Notes: a model not told the origin generated them from the sequence alone. DNA of 64,000 bases from Dugong dugon (GCA_030035585.1 CM057481.1:61327128-61391127); one strand, 5' to 3'; positions 44,927 to 57,190 are shown, numbered from the stretch's first letter. Made by a program: numbers and translations.

Positions 44927-46791
44927 CTAAAAAATAAGATAGCATTAATGATTACTTATCTTTAAACTTATGTTTTATAACATAAGTAACCATGAAAGGA
45001 ATCAATCCTGGGAACTGCACAGTTCATAAACACCTCAGTGTATATTTTGTCTCTGTACAGATAATGATAGACGTAACACCCCCCCCCCCCCCAAGAGGAT
45101 GAGGCAAGTATCTTCCTAAGGTCCCTAAGGGCATATGCTTATAGTGCACCTATGGTTAACTTGCTTTAGTCACTTTAGGATTCCTGCAAAGGAGGAGGGC
45201 TTAAGACAAGATGTACAACCTCTGATCATTTCTCTTTAAGACATCTGATACCCATCCTTTCTTGGGGAAGGAGCTATAACTGCTAAGTGATGCTGCATGA
45301 AAGGAACAAATCTTGGTATTGTGGATTGAAAAGACATTGTAATATGATGGAAAGAAGATCAGATTGGGTACGAGGCCTGTGTTTGCATTCAGCCTGCTGT
45401 TTCCTAGCTGTGTAACTCTGGGCAACTTAGAATTAAATATAATGCTGGTTCAAGAGCTTATATTATCCATTAAATAATAAGTTCTAAATAAATATTTATT
45501 AAGAATAATAATCTTGTCATTATTATGAATTGTAGTAAAAAACCTAAAACCTTTTCCTAAACACTCATCTGCCCCAAAGATTGCGTCCCTGCCCTACAAC
45601 ATGATCTCTGCCTTATTCTTGGCTATTGATCATAATCACTTCCAGATACTAAGAATTTAATTCAAGAGAAGGGAAAAAGAAAAAAAAACTGGGAATGTAA
45701 GAAGATGAGTTGAGAGAGAAGCTTCTGCATAAAACTTAGGGATAATCAGAAGTAAAAAGGAAGATGGGTTACTAGGTGTCTAGTTATTTCTTATTCAGTT
45801 CAACAAATTCTACATATAAAACTGAATATTTTATCTCTTCAGCTACACAAAGATCTTAGAGAACAAATATTCTTTCTTCAATTTTCTTCTTCTCAAGAAA
45901 CTGAGCACAGATACAAGGTATAAAACAGTTTAATTTTTACTAATATATGAATGCAGCATATAGTCCTATGTATTTCCTATAACTCCAAGATATTGATGCT
46001 TATTATTATCAAATTCAATAAGTAATAAAAGACTGATCATAGCAGTGCTGTGTATAATTTTCTTGGTTATAAAAACTCTCAGCTTGTAAACAATTTGAAG
46101 ACTGCTAAAGATGCTAGTAATATCCCCAAACTATCATGCTACTTAGAAGCATGAGGAAAAAAAAAAAAAATAGAAAGATTGGAGAAATGACCAAGGGATG
46201 AAATACAACAAATAGGAAAAGATATTTCCATTAAAAACATCTAGATGCTACATAATGGTTTGTTTTAGAATTATGGTGACTAGGCTCTATCAAAGTAACT
46301 GTCTTTCAGATAAGTTTGTGTGTGTGTTTAAACAATAGTTGCAATATAAATTGTTCTTCCTGGAATGGAAATTCAGATATATCACTGACTCTTTGGGTCA
46401 ACTCTAATAACTAATCTCTATAGTTAGAAGTTTGTTTCCTATTAAATCTTCTCTCCAGTTCCCATCAGAAAAAGTTGCCTTATTTTTCACATGCTTATTT
46501 ATTTTAAATTGTTAATATCATTCATTTAGAAGTGTTTTTTTTTTGCCAAATTTAAATTAGCTTTTTAGACAACCAGAGGAATTTAAATTACTAAAATTAG
46601 TTTTGTTTAGGCTTGTTTCAAAATGATATAAATGTTAGTAAGTATTCTAGCAATTTTTTTTTAACTTAAGACATTATAAAGTCAGTTTGAATGAATATAG
46701 CTGCAATATTAACAACCTTTATCATATTACATACACCTTGAGCACCTCTCTTAGACTCAATATAGACTTTTGAGCTGAAATTAAAACTTAC
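44927..46791. other. Intron 8, little recognised
   Basis: 1865 nt. It contains a C-run (about 45079-45092) and an inverted MIR-like piece (GCTGTTTCCTAGCTGTGTAA CTCTGGGCAA, about 45398-45427). The rest shows no named feature. Confidence 0.55.
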
Positions 46792-46963
46792 TTGCAGTTC
46801 TGGCACACTTTGCACTCAGGACATTGCCAACCTGCACGCTTTAATGGAGTAACCGCTATATCCAGGCACATTCCATGATAGTGCTGACCACAAGTGGTAC
46901 AAAAGAACTGATCTAAGAGGTCTCCCGGGCTGTCGCACACTGCACAGTTTGCATCTTCCTTTG
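46792..46963 (-). CDS. KMT2C: KMT2C exon 8: second PHD finger
   Basis: The exon is 172 nt, with acceptor TTGTAG|CAAAGG and donor CTGCAA|gtaagt. It enters in phase 1 and leaves with two bases of a Lys codon. It encodes the second PHD finger: CAVCDSPG, FFCTTC, the HYHGMC His-Cys pair, and WQCPEC running into CKVCQNC, whose last cysteines already belong to the next finger. This overlap of neighbouring fingers is typical of the KMT2C/KMT2D PHD arrays, which read histone tails and anchor the complex on chromatin. The translated segment is identical to the human sequence as I remember it. In humans this exon is known for recurrent apparent variants caused by paralogous copies near BAGE; nothing here suggests such a duplicate. 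Confidence 0.97.
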
Positions 46964-47552
46964 CTACAATTTAACAGTAAAACAATGAATTTGTTGTATA
47001 AAAATGTAATATTTTTCTGACTTTACAGTTTAAAAATCACTTGAAGGGAATCTGCATGGTAAATCTTTCAGACACTTGAAATTATCCACACTGAACTGAC
47101 ATCCAATCAGAATAAAGATTTCAATAAAAACAATGTAGTGTGTTTAATCTAAATTTAATCACATGAAATTCATACAGTTTTGAGATTATTTTTGCGAACA
47201 TCTACTTGAGACAATAAACAGTTCTTATTTAATTTTGTATCTCTAATATCAATGATAATGCAGGGCACCTAGTCAATGCTCAATGTATGCTTGCTGAAAA
47301 GAACGTAAGAAGGAAAATATCAACTGACAGAAGCTTTGCAGTATGAAAGTGAACATTTTATCTGGAATTAAATATACCTTGAAATTAACAAAATGAGATA
47401 AGGGACAAAGTTTAATGTTAATAGCATTTAGATTAAGATACTTTTTAAGTACCAACAAAATACACAGACTCTTAAATTTTACTCAAATCAAATAAGGGTT
47501 TTTTTAATACTAGAAAATGTCTTATGAGGGAGAACACTATAGATGAAAGCTG

Positions 47553-47725
47553 CAAAAAACAAACCAAAAAAACCCATTGCCATCGAGTCCATTCCAACTC
47601 ACAGCAACCTTATAGGACAGAGTAAACCTGCCCCATAAGGTTTCCAAGGAACAGCTGGAGGATTTGAACTGCCGACCCTTTGGTTAGCAGCCTTAACGCT
47701 TAACCACTATGCCACCAGGGCTCTG
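47553..47725 (-). mobile_element. AfroSINE, short type
   Basis: Inverse head (GCCACCAGGGCTCT) and tail (CCCATTGCCATCGAGTCC). A well-preserved copy. Confidence 0.92.
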
Positions 47726-48224
47726 GAAGCTATATAATCAAATACAAATATAAGACATCATATACTAATTGTATATTCATCTATATCAATTGTTAGTTGC
47801 ATTAAAATCCATATCATTATGGATACCATCTATCCCTAAATGTGGTGGACTAAAAGAAATGGCACTTTTTAGCAACAGTTCTTTTACCATGTAAAACAGA
47901 AAACAAATGTGCCTTGCCAAATACACAGTAAAACTCATGCATATTACAATATAAGAAGGAAATAATGTATTCTAAAATCCTAAAAATTTTAGCTGACGTA
48001 TATAAATATGCCTAAATCTGACACATACAGTCTCGATGAAAGTGTTTGATTAGCTGCTTATCCTAGGACTATTTTAAATTATAAATATGAATTTTTTTTT
48101 CTCCCTGTTTTGTTTTTTGAAGGTTTGGTCAGTCCTATCTATTCCTCTCTAGCTACAAGTCCTTGCTATCTTCTTTCTTTCCCAGTCAAGCATCTTGAAA
48201 CAGAGTAATAATCTATTCCTTTCA
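47726..48224. other. Intron 7 stretch, nothing recognised
   Basis: AT-rich intronic DNA without a named repeat. Confidence 0.5.
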
Positions 48225-48227
48225 TTT

Positions 48228-48436
48228 ACACCAGGAGTCAATAAATGTGTTCTGTAAAAAGTCAGACAGTAAATATTTTAGGCTTTGTGGGCCATAGGGT
48301 TCTCTGTCATATATTCTTTTATGCTTTAAAGCATTTTTTAAATGTAAAAACCATTCTTAGCTTGGAGGCCATACACAAACAGGCCATGGGATGTACTGGG
48401 ACTGCAAGCTGTAGTTTGTGGACCCTTGATTTACAC
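48228..48436 (+). mobile_element. hAT-Charlie (MER1-group) remnant
   Basis: TTCTGTAAAAAGTCAGACAG TAAATATTTTAGGC, CTTTGTGGGCCATAGGGTTC TC and GCAAGCTGTAGTTTGTGGAC CC are the familiar ends of a nonautonomous hAT-Charlie element, diverged inside. Confidence 0.82.
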
Positions 48437-48899
48437 TTCAGAAACTGGCCTCTGTACTTAACATTCATCAAAAGCCACTTTGGTGTGGCTATCAGTGACC
48501 ATATAGTTGCTAAATCCAATGGTATTTATTAAGTCTTGCCTTATTTGCACTTTGCAGCATTTACATTACTAACCACTCCTCCATTAAGACTTCCCTTTCC
48601 TTGGCTTCTACGGCAAAAGGCTATTAGAAGGCAACTCTCTCCTGATTTCCCCCTTAGGTTTCTGACACCTCCATCTCATCCTCCTCTGGTGGCTTTTGTA
48701 CCTCTACAATCCCTCTAAATGCTGAAAGTCCCTTAGGATTTCATCCTGTTCCTTCTTTATTAATTCTACTTTTGTGATCACATCAACTCCCACGTCATAA
48801 AATACCACCACGATTCACAATTCTGTATCACCAGCCCCAGACTTCTTTCCTAAACCCCAAACCTTTATTTTCTAGTCTAACTGGATGTCAATAGCCAGA

Positions 48900-50150
48900 A
48901 GTTATAAAGATACTCAAACCTGGTGCCTCTAAAATGAAACTCAGCTAGCACTTCTCCCTTTTTTCTCCACTGCCTGGGTAAGGGCAGAAGTCCTAGTATC
49001 ATCATTGACTCTCAACTCCTCCCTGACCAACACATCCAACTGAACACCAATTCTTACTAAACTTTCTATACATTGTACTTCTTCCTTCCACTGGTACAGT
49101 TCAGTCTATCCTATTTTGCCCTGATCTGACTGCAGTATCTATTTAATGGAATCCCTACTTACAGTTCTGACCTCCTCTAAATCATCTTCCATGCATCCAA
49201 AGCAAGCTCTCAAATATGTAATCTAATTGTTAATCACTGCTTAAATTAAAATCCATCAATAGTTCCCTTTCACCCAAAAGGAAAAAAATCAAAATGTTCT
49301 AGTATGAAGCAAAAAAAAGGCCCTTACCTCCTGTTATGAGATCAAATTATGCCCCCCAAAAATATGTGTTGTAAATCCTAAACCCCTGTACCTGTGGATG
49401 TAATCCTATTTGGGAACAGGATTTTCTTTGTTATTTTAATGATGCCGTATCAGTGTAGGGTATGTTTTAAGGCAATCACCTTTGAGATACAAAAAGTACA
49501 GGAACAGGCACAGAAAAGCAAGCACAAATGTAGGGGAAGATACACGCCACATGAAGACCGCCAAGGAACCGAGGAACAGAAACGGAGAAGAAACTAGGAA
49601 CTTCCCCCAGAGCAGACAGAGAAAGCCTTCCCCTAGAGCTGGCACCCTGAATTAGGAATTGTAGCCTCCCAGACTGTGAGAAAATAAATTTCTGTTCATT
49701 AAATTCACCCACTTGTAATACTTGTTATAGCAGCACTAAGAAACTAAGACACTCCCCTTTCCAATTAAATCATAGAACCACTGTTTCCTGATCCTATCAG
49801 GTAGTCTGCATGCCCATAGCACAACCTGCTGTTCATTCAATGCCTGAGCACTCTTATGTACTTGGTCCCTTCTGTCTGAAATTCTGTCCCTTCAATGTGT
49901 TCCCAGCCCATTCTAAAGAGGCCTTCAAAATTCTGCTCAAACATATTCCCTAGCACCTAGTGCTACCACACCTAAATACCCACTTAATTGTTGAATATTC
50001 CTTTTCCCTACATGCTTAGAAGATACTCTGTTATATAATTGATTACAACAAAATTCTGTGAAATATTTAAGGACAGGGAGCTTGTCTTTTTCAACTTTAT
50101 ATGTAGTCCACCTGTATAGCATAAATCAAGTCTTATTAAATATACTTAAA
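48900..50150 (+). mobile_element. L2-like LINE remnant, split by a MaLR LTR
   Basis: Left part with CAAGCTCTCAAATATG and AATCCATCAATAGTTCCC, right part with CAGCCCATTCTAAAGAGGCC TTC and GGACAGGGAGCTTGTCTTTT TCAAC recall L2 3' sequence. Strongly diverged, and the orientation is as written here. Confidence 0.55.
49335..49752 (+). mobile_element. MaLR-type LTR, solo
   Basis: TGTTATGAGATCAAATTATG CCCCCCAAAAATATGTG at the start and CTGTGAGAAAATAAATTTCT G ... AGAAACTAAGACAC at the end follow the MLT1/MST layout, including the polyadenylation signal. No internal region. The two open frames inside are chance. Confidence 0.78.
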
Positions 50151-50497
50151 ATGAAGGATTTGTTTCCAAATCACTTTTAAATGGGTCTTTAAGTGATAAG
50201 CATTCTGACAAATCATTTCTTTAAAAATGTGTTATAAATTAGTTCATCTTTGATGGAAATAACATATTAGGGTGAATTATTTGTCTGAATACTAATAGAG
50301 AGAATGCCAGTATTGATCCTTTCAAGCTATGTACATTGAAAAACTAATGTTTGATTTTTCCTACCTTCAAAACTTATAGAAACTGGCAAATATTCAACTC
50401 TGATTATCAGATACTCGGTCCATCTTTCTATTGTAATTTGCCAAGCATACTACCTAAAATCCTTCTGTGAAACTTCCCAGAGTTTGCAACTCTGACA

Positions 50498-50815
50498 CTT
50501 CAACTTGCCATGATAGCCACATGTGGCTACTTATATGTGACTATTGAGCACATGAAGTGTATTTAGTCTGACCTGAGATGTGCTGTGCATACAAAATACA
50601 CATGGGATTATAAAGATTTAGTTCAAAAAAAGTTAAATATCTCAATAATTTTTATATTTATTACATATTGAAATATGCATATTTGGGGTATACTGGGTTG
50701 AATAAAATATAATATTAAAATTAATTTCAAATGCTTTTTTTTTAACTTTACTAGAAAAATTAAAATTATTTATATGGCTTACATTATATTTCTATTGCAC
50801 AACACTGTCCTATAC
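50498..50815 (+). mobile_element. hAT-Charlie-type remnant
   Basis: TAGCCACATGTGGCTACT, GAGATGTGCTGTGCATAC and the right end ACATTATATTTCTATTGCAC AACACTG match 22997-23275. Confidence 0.8.
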
Positions 50816-51003
50816 AGTAAAGCCCACTCTGCAACAACTTATGTATATTACTGTGGCAGAGATCATTTTTTATTCTATGACAGTTTCCAATAATTCCTTA
50901 ATGACAATACTGTCATGATGTCTGACAAGTATGTATCACTGGTAATTAATTAGCCTTAAAAAAATCCATGAGATACAGTTTAATCCAAAAACATTTACTA
51001 TGC

Positions 51004-51051
51004 ATAGGGTCACTAAGAGTGAGAATTGATTCCACGGCACCCAACAACAAC
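51004..51051 (+). mobile_element. AfroSINE/RTE tail fragment
   Basis: ATAGGGTCACTAAGAGTGAG and GGCACCCAACAACAACA are the common tail. The body is missing, so SINE and RTE cannot be told apart. Confidence 0.75.
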
Positions 51052-52190
51052 ATGTAAAAAACAACAATAGAAAAAATACTACACAAAGAAATGAGAGATT
51101 GATTGCAGTCTTCTCTCCCATTGGGGAGAAGATATATATGGAAATACTAAAGCAGCCTTTTGGAGATTATGTATGAGAAGATGATATTACTGAATAGCTT
51201 TGGTATCATGTGAGAAGTAAGTATATGTATATATACATATATACATAAGCCACAGACACATTAAGTTTGAACCAATAATCAAACAACTAAGTGCTAATTT
51301 TCTTTAGCAGTTAGAAAAGCACAAGAGACTAAGTGAAAGGCTAAAGCTAAAGACAAAAATTTAAGAGAGGACAAGAGTTAAATCTGGGTCTATTTGACTC
51401 AAAGGTCATGCTCTTTACTAGTGATCAATATTGCCTCCCACTAGAAAGGCAGAGAAGTTAAAGAATACCTTAGTAGGCAAGAAACCAGAACGGAAAATGC
51501 CAGCAGAGGCAGAGAACGAAGAAGCTAAATGAGGCAGGGGGAGCAAGGTTCTAGTGGCAGGACAAAGGAGTGGGAGAAGCAAAAGGATAAAGTTTGGAGA
51601 AGGTCACTTCCTAAGTGACACCTCTGAAGAGATGGAAAAATAGAAAAAAATATTGAGCTTAAACTGAAAGGAAGCTTATCATAGGCCCTAAAAGTTAGTC
51701 AAATAGGAAGGTGAGACTACTGTCTGAGAAAGTCTAGAAAGTAGGTAAGAATAAAAGCACTGAGAAGAACAGAAAAAGTCACACTGTTGTCAGACAGCAT
51801 CGATTTATAAAGGGCCAAATCAGCACAGCTTCATAACTTATACCAACATTACAATACATATCATCTATGTTTCTGTTATTGGCAGGACACTGTGCTGGGC
51901 GATGCACCTATCAAATGGAGCCTCCAGAAAGAAAAGGTAAATCATGGATGTAGTCCAGAGATGCTAGCCTGTATAGTTGGTAGGCAGGTAGGAAAAGTCA
52001 AGGACCCAACAAAATTTAGGTTGGTAGAAAACTAGCAGGACTTGGTGTCAAGAGACCCTAAGACAAACAAGGAAATCTGGTTGGAGTTAAAAACTTAAAC
52101 GAAGTAGAAGAAATAAAAGCTCAATGATGAAAAGTAAATATGTTTGGGGACAGGGATTTGTCTGTGTGTGTGTGTATTAAGAGATACAAT
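51052..52190. other. Intron 7 stretch, nothing recognised
   Basis: Purine-rich intronic DNA (many AGAAAG-type runs near 51450-52100) without a named repeat or domain-bearing frame. Confidence 0.5.
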
Positions 52191-52450
52191 ATTCCCGTAT
52201 TTAAACCCTGCAAAGACTTCATTGCAGATGTAATAAAATCCAAATCCTTACCCTCGCTTGTAACGCCTGCAAGATCTAGCCTTTGTTCACTTTGAATGTG
52301 TCTCTACCATCCAACTCTACTACCATGTTCCAGGCACAACAACTAGCTGTCTGTGCCTTAATCATGCTAACCTTATTCGTTAAGGCCTATGCAGTAGTTA
52401 TTACTCTACCTGAAATGTTCTTTCCTCTGATCTTGAATGGCTGGTCACTC
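52191..52450 (+). mobile_element. L2-like LINE remnant
   Basis: ATAAAATCCAAATCCTTACC, GCAAGATCTAGCC and TGAAATGTTCTTTCCTCTGA recall the L2 3' region. Diverged. Confidence 0.5.
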
Positions 52451-52621
52451 AGCTTTCCCTGACAGGCAGACTACAATTCAGGATGTATATCTGGTTATAT
52501 CTCCTAGATGGATATTTAGTGCAAAAATTGCAGACAAAGTTAGTGTGTCCTTGCATCATCGCGAAAATAACTTTGGGACCACAGCCAGCAATTTACCTAT
52601 GATAGAGCACACGTCACACAG

Positions 52622-52681
52622 GGTCATAGGGTTGCTATGAGTCAGAAATGACTCGAGGGCAATGGGCTTGGTTTTTTTGTT
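52622..52681 (+). mobile_element. AfroSINE tail fragment
   Basis: AGGGTTGCTATGAGTCAGAA ATGACTCGAGGGCAATG and a GGTTTTTTTG end remain. The head is absent. Confidence 0.78.
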
Positions 52682-52877
52682 TGTTTAAAACACACCTAAA
52701 ATTATCTTCTAATGAAAATCCTGGCCTTGCTCACAAATAACTCTCTTTCATGGGATTTCCTTCTCAATAGGCCCATATTTTTATTAGATTTGTAACTTTC
52801 ATAAAAAGATGTCAGTCTTACTCCTAACTCAGCTATCAAAGCATATTATTCTTCACTTAGCCAGCAGCATAATATAT

Positions 52878-53139
52878 GGATGACGAGACTTTGTCTCACA
52901 TACTTTGGACATATTATCAGGAAAGACCAGTCTTTGGAGAAGGACGTCATGTTTGGTAAAGTAGAGGGTCAGCAAAAAAGAGGAAGACCCCCAATGAGAC
53001 CAACTGACACAGTGACTGTAACAATGGGCTCAAGCTTAACAACGATTATGAGTATGGTGCAGGATTGGGCAGTGTTTTGTCCTGTTGTACAGAGGGTCCT
53101 TATGAGTCGGAAGCGACTCAACAGCACCTAACAACAACA
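52878..53139 (+). mobile_element. RTE-type LINE 3' end, partly open frame
   Basis: An 83-codon frame (52880-53131) encodes RLCLTYFGHIIRKDQSLEK and GKVEGQQKRGRPPMR, the C-terminal end of an RTE reverse-transcriptase protein, followed by the GAGTCGGAAGCGACTCAACA GCACC tail and CAACAACA. A 5'-truncated copy; the best-preserved RTE frame here, though incomplete. Confidence 0.85.
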
Positions 53140-53184
53140 TATATACATATTATTATTCTCACAATTGAGCCTTAGCTAAAATTG

Positions 53185-53345
53185 CTACCTTTTTTTAAAG
53201 CAATTAATATATACAAGGCACAATGCTGTGATTTCTACCAGCTATTGTCATTTAACCCTCATAACACTATGACTTAAGATATCCCCATTTTAAAAACGTA
53301 AGTACCTTGTGTCATGACACATAGCTCTAATCAGTATAAATAAAA
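53185..53345 (+). repeat. MIR SINE, plus orientation, diverged
   Basis: GGCACAATGCTGTGATTTCT, CATTTAACCCTCATAACAC and ATATCCCCATTTTAAAAACG follow MIR order. Confidence 0.65.
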
Positions 53346-55438
53346 ATATTTATGAAATATTTTACGCAGACTGTTCAGTTCATTTTATCTGCAATATACT
53401 CTAAATTGTATTATTAGATTAAGTAAGACAGATGGTCAGAAAACTGAGTATTTAGACTGCATTATTTAAGATCCCCAGGGAATTGAATTTACTCCGTTGG
53501 GCTTATTTTGAAGGATGTTATAAGAAGTAGCTCTAGGGAATTTGTTTCTCATACTGCAAGGCAGCTATTTTAAGACAACTGTTCACTACAGTATATAGTG
53601 TCCTCTTAACTTACCCTCTAATCTCAGTATCAAGTGAACTCTTGTTATATTATATATATTGTGAATCCAGCCAGTGTTCGTATTTCCCTTTGTGTTGACT
53701 GCTGGACAGCTCTATCGCTAAATTTGCGGTTTATCTCTAGAAGCATGATTTATTTTGCAGATCAGTCTCACCATTGCCTTCGTATTTATCCTTTCCTTAT
53801 CTTTCCATGACCAAATTTCCTTACTTAAAATTTTATTCTCCTATTGTTCATGTATTTTTATAAGTCTCCATCAGTCTATCCAGGAACAAGCTGCAGTATA
53901 AGTAATTTCATTCCATCTTTTAGCTTTATGCTGCCAGCATGAATCTTTCACTGTGTGTGTGATAAAAAATGGCCAATCATCTCACATCACTTCTTACACT
54001 TCATTAATTTATAAAATGATTTATGACCTCTACCATATAACTTAGGGTAGACACCACCAGGGCATAGTCTTCAAGAGAAAGTAGCAGTGCCATTAAGTTA
54101 TAAAATCTCTTAACGTTAGACACTTATTCATATGAAAGTGTACACATTATTTATTGAGGTCTGAAGTATGATTGAATACGAAAGTTTGAATAAAATGTAG
54201 ACTCGTACAGCACCTAGAATAAAATCCACTCTGATGACTCACAGCATCTTCTTAGTTTATACACTTACTGAAGTAATTCACTACATTAGGTCTTCTAATA
54301 AATAACAATTTAACAGTTGTTGTGTCAAGAATATTTTTTCTCCCAGATTTAATAATGTGTACTCTAGAATATTTTTTAAACTTTAAATCCCTTATTTCTT
54401 AGCCTAAATATAATTTGAAGTTTCATTTGCCTTACATATAATTTATTCATGTATATTGTCTAAGGGAAAAATGATTACAGATACAGACACAAAATAATTT
54501 TAAGTGTAGATAAAATTATGGTACTGAACAGAAGATTTAAAAAAAAAAAAAAAGAACATGTAGTCTAATTGTATTTGAGATTAATTTATGCTTGAGTTAG
54601 CTATATTTATGTTTCACCAAGCTGCTAAAGGTAGAAAAAAGTCTTTATCAACATTGTTAATACACAGATAAACGCAAACAACTAGTAACTAAGAGTGACA
54701 TAAAAAAAGACTGAATAAAGCATAATGGAGATTTCATATACATGCTTGTTGGAAACCCACAAAGTAGGTAACAGGGAACCTCTCTGCTTAATGATAAAGA
54801 TGGGAAGAATTTTAATTTTCTGTATAACATAAACTTTAAATATTTTAACATTTTCATTGAGTTTTAAATACTGTTTGGAAAAGAAAAAAAAAAGTACAAC
54901 TGAGGATTACAAATAACCAAGAGACATGAATCAAGAAGGAGCACTAGCAGAGATTTTTATCATGAGTATTAGGGTTATACAATTTCCAAGAATTTCAAAA
55001 TGTTTGGCCATCCTATTAATGTGTGTCCTGAAATAACACCTAAGTGAATCATCTTCTAATTCTCCAACTAGGTGATTTTTTTTACTGTAAAAGACATTTA
55101 ATATTGTTTAGCTTCTTTTATGACTTAATTTATGATACATACTAGACATACATACCTAGTATTTCAATCTTTCTGCGGTGATTTAAAATTTTTTCAAGGT
55201 AAGAATAAAAAACACAAACTATCTTCAAATTTTTGAAAAATTAATTTTTCATATTTAACTTCAATGAAAGTATCAAAAACAGATTCCTCTCAAAGACTTC
55301 TGGGAAAGAGCCTTCAGACTTATCAGCATTATATAACATTACCTTTTAATGCAAGTACAGTAACATGAATTTATACAATTTGCTAGTTTAAGTAAATACA
55401 GTGATAAATGTTTTAAAATAAATCTCTAGTAAACTTAC
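53346..55438. other. Intron 7, part next to exon 7, nothing recognised
   Basis: About 2.1 kb of AT-rich DNA ending at the exon 7 donor. It holds an A-run near 54540-54553. No named repeat or gene. Confidence 0.5.
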
Positions 55439-55601
55439 ATCTTTCAGGAGCTTGGTCAATGTGTTCTGGACAAAGAAGGAAGAAGTGACTGAAGTCCTGA
55501 AAGGTGCCAGCTCCAGCAGCACAAGGGTAATGGTACATCTGGGTACATTTCTCTTCACAGCATTTGATAGTGGCTCCAAGGTGCTTACAAAATGCACATC
55601 G
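55439..55601 (-). CDS. KMT2C: KMT2C exon 7: first PHD finger (extended PHD part)
   Basis: The exon is 163 nt and starts in phase 0 with CGA TGT GCA (Arg-Cys-Ala). It is preceded by a pyrimidine-rich acceptor ending CAG and followed by the donor AT|gtaagt. It encodes about 54 residues with the Cys/His spacing of a PHD-type zinc finger: CAFC, IKCCEEKC, the H-x2-C pair in YHYPC, and LLCPEH near the end. In the family this finger pairs with a preceding C2HC knuckle to form an extended PHD; that knuckle lies in an upstream exon beyond the window. The last base T completes a Ser codon with exon 8. An in-frame read-through past the donor adds a few intronic codons before a stop and is not part of the protein. 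The match to human is essentially complete apart from one residue near the second Cys-His group. Confidence 0.97.
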
Positions 55602-56284
55602 CTGGAAGGGAGGAAAGGGGAAAGAATCCCTTTTAGAAACCTTGAAGAGAAACATTTCAGTGTACAATTAGAAAGGTAGAAAGTCTACATATATTACAAC
55701 AATTTGAACTTTCAAAATACTAAACAGATGATCAATTAAAAATAACAAAAGCTAAGGTACTTAGTCTAGTGCTTGGGATACTGCAGACTCATCTTTCTAT
55801 TCAGATTTAAAACATTAACGTATTCACTTTTTTTTAATACTGACTGTAAAAAACCTGCAACTAAAGATTTTTAAAAACACAAATATTAAACCTTAAGGGG
55901 AAGGTTTCTGAGAGTTTAACAGCTTTAAAATTCTACCAATAAATACATCAAACCAATATATACTATTTATAAGATCTATTACTATGTGTGACTGACTAAA
56001 AATCAATATGAAGTAACCTACTCAATCACAGAATATATTAATGAGGGATAGCCATATGGTTAAAGGCACACACACAAATGTACAACTTCCTTGTAGCTAT
56101 TAGTTTCAAATTTCTTTATAAAAGCTGACAATATGAAGAAAAACTAAATCATCTGAGTATCTCTTTTTTTAAATTTCAGCCTGCTGCTGCAAGTCAAATG
56201 AGTCCCAAACCAACAACAGGAGACATCTAGGGCAAGTGAATGTGTTATAAGTCAGAATGAATTGTCTAAACCACTATATACTGA
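55602..56284. other. Intron 6, part next to exon 7, nothing recognised
   Basis: AT-rich intronic DNA. I searched for a preceding KMT2C exon (the C2HC knuckle) on the minus strand from 55602 to 64000 and saw none. Confidence 0.5.
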
Positions 56285-57190
56285 CTCCTCACTTTTCGAG
56301 ATGGCTAGGATCCAAAGACCAGGTCATTATGGGAAAATCAGCCGTATGCGAAAACAGAGTCTCTTTTTTTGTTTTAAGACCATCCATTTGTCCGACTTTT
56401 TGTATTTAGAAAATATGATCACTGAAATAATAACAGCTAAGACTTACTAATGTGCTTAGCACTGTAACAAGTACTGTTATGGATTTTTTCTCTATGGAGG
56501 AGGCTTGGAGGAGACAAAGCTGGATAAAGCCAGGCTGTGTGACTGGAGGGTCCAGGGCTTAACCACTTCAGTGTCCCTTGAGGAGCTGCCTCTAGGGCTT
56601 CACTGCTGCCCCCACACGCCCAGGGTTCACAATTCCAGAGCCTGCTCTGCCCTCCAGGCCTGGCAAATCACTGAGGATCCAGACTTGGGCTTCCTGCGAG
56701 GGCACTGGGAGCCTGGCCAGGCATCCAGCTCCACCAAGGCAGAGGCTTCAGGCCCAGTTTGGCTCACCTGGGGATGTCATTAAACTCACACACATTTCTT
56801 CCAAACACCCTCTCCAATGCCTCTTTCTTTCCTCCCCACCCCACAGCAATTGTGAGCTGCAGGGCCTCAGGCCACGTAAGAGCTGGGAACCCAGAATAGG
56901 CACCTACTTGGCTCAGTGCTGCTTGTGAGTCCATCCTGAGGCCGTGGCCACAGAGGAGGCTGGCGATGGTGCCCATGCCGGCAGGTGGGAACAGAGAGCA
57001 CGGGGCAACACGGCCCGGTTTCCCAGAGGCTGCCCGGAGGAGACCCTCCTTGAGGGAGGGGGCACTCCTCAACCATGGCCACCACGCCTGTCGCCTCATT
57101 AATGCACAAAATAGGTGGATAGTAGATTTTTTTTTTAATATTGTCATAAATGCAGAATGTCAGGTAACGAGACAGTCGATAAATGAGGAG
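56285..57190. mobile_element. GC-rich block between inverted ends, possible DNA transposon
   Basis: CTCCTCACTTTTCGA (56285-56299) and the inverse of 57176-57190 (CTCCTCATTTATCGA) are terminal inverted repeats, with weaker similarity continuing inward for about 50 bp. A MIR-like piece lies at 56430-56480. From about 56490 to 57100 the sequence is markedly GC-rich (CCAGGCCTGGC, CACCAAGGCAGAGG, CCGTGGCCACAGAGGAGG) with open frames on both strands but no recognised domain. Confidence 0.5.

Larger units (their letters stand above)
3736..55601 (-). other. KMT2C: KMT2C (MLL3) gene body, exons 18 to 7 (internal part)
   Basis: KMT2C is the catalytic subunit of a nuclear MLL3/COMPASS-like complex that methylates histone H3 lysine 4, chiefly at enhancers. 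Twelve coding exons on the minus strand join to 2121 nt (707 codons) with no stop, beginning and ending in phase 0. Exon lengths in transcript order are 163, 172, 115, 170, 152, 114, 72, 719, 120, 117, 102 and 105 nt. Every border is AG/GT. Intron lengths in the same order are about 8475, 1865, 13792, 411, 789, 918, 2028, 14291, 2280, 4708 and 188 nt. Translated exons match my memory of human KMT2C almost residue for residue in the PHD fingers and more loosely in the linker. The intact introns and frames argue against a processed or decayed copy. Exon numbers 7-18 are from recalled human numbering. Neither end of the gene is in the window. Confidence 0.97.

Noticed and set aside
3736-55601. 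KMT2C copy being a pseudogene or BAGE-type partial duplicate
   Set aside because: All twelve exons are open, phase-consistent and spliced with canonical borders, and the PHD ligands are all intact.
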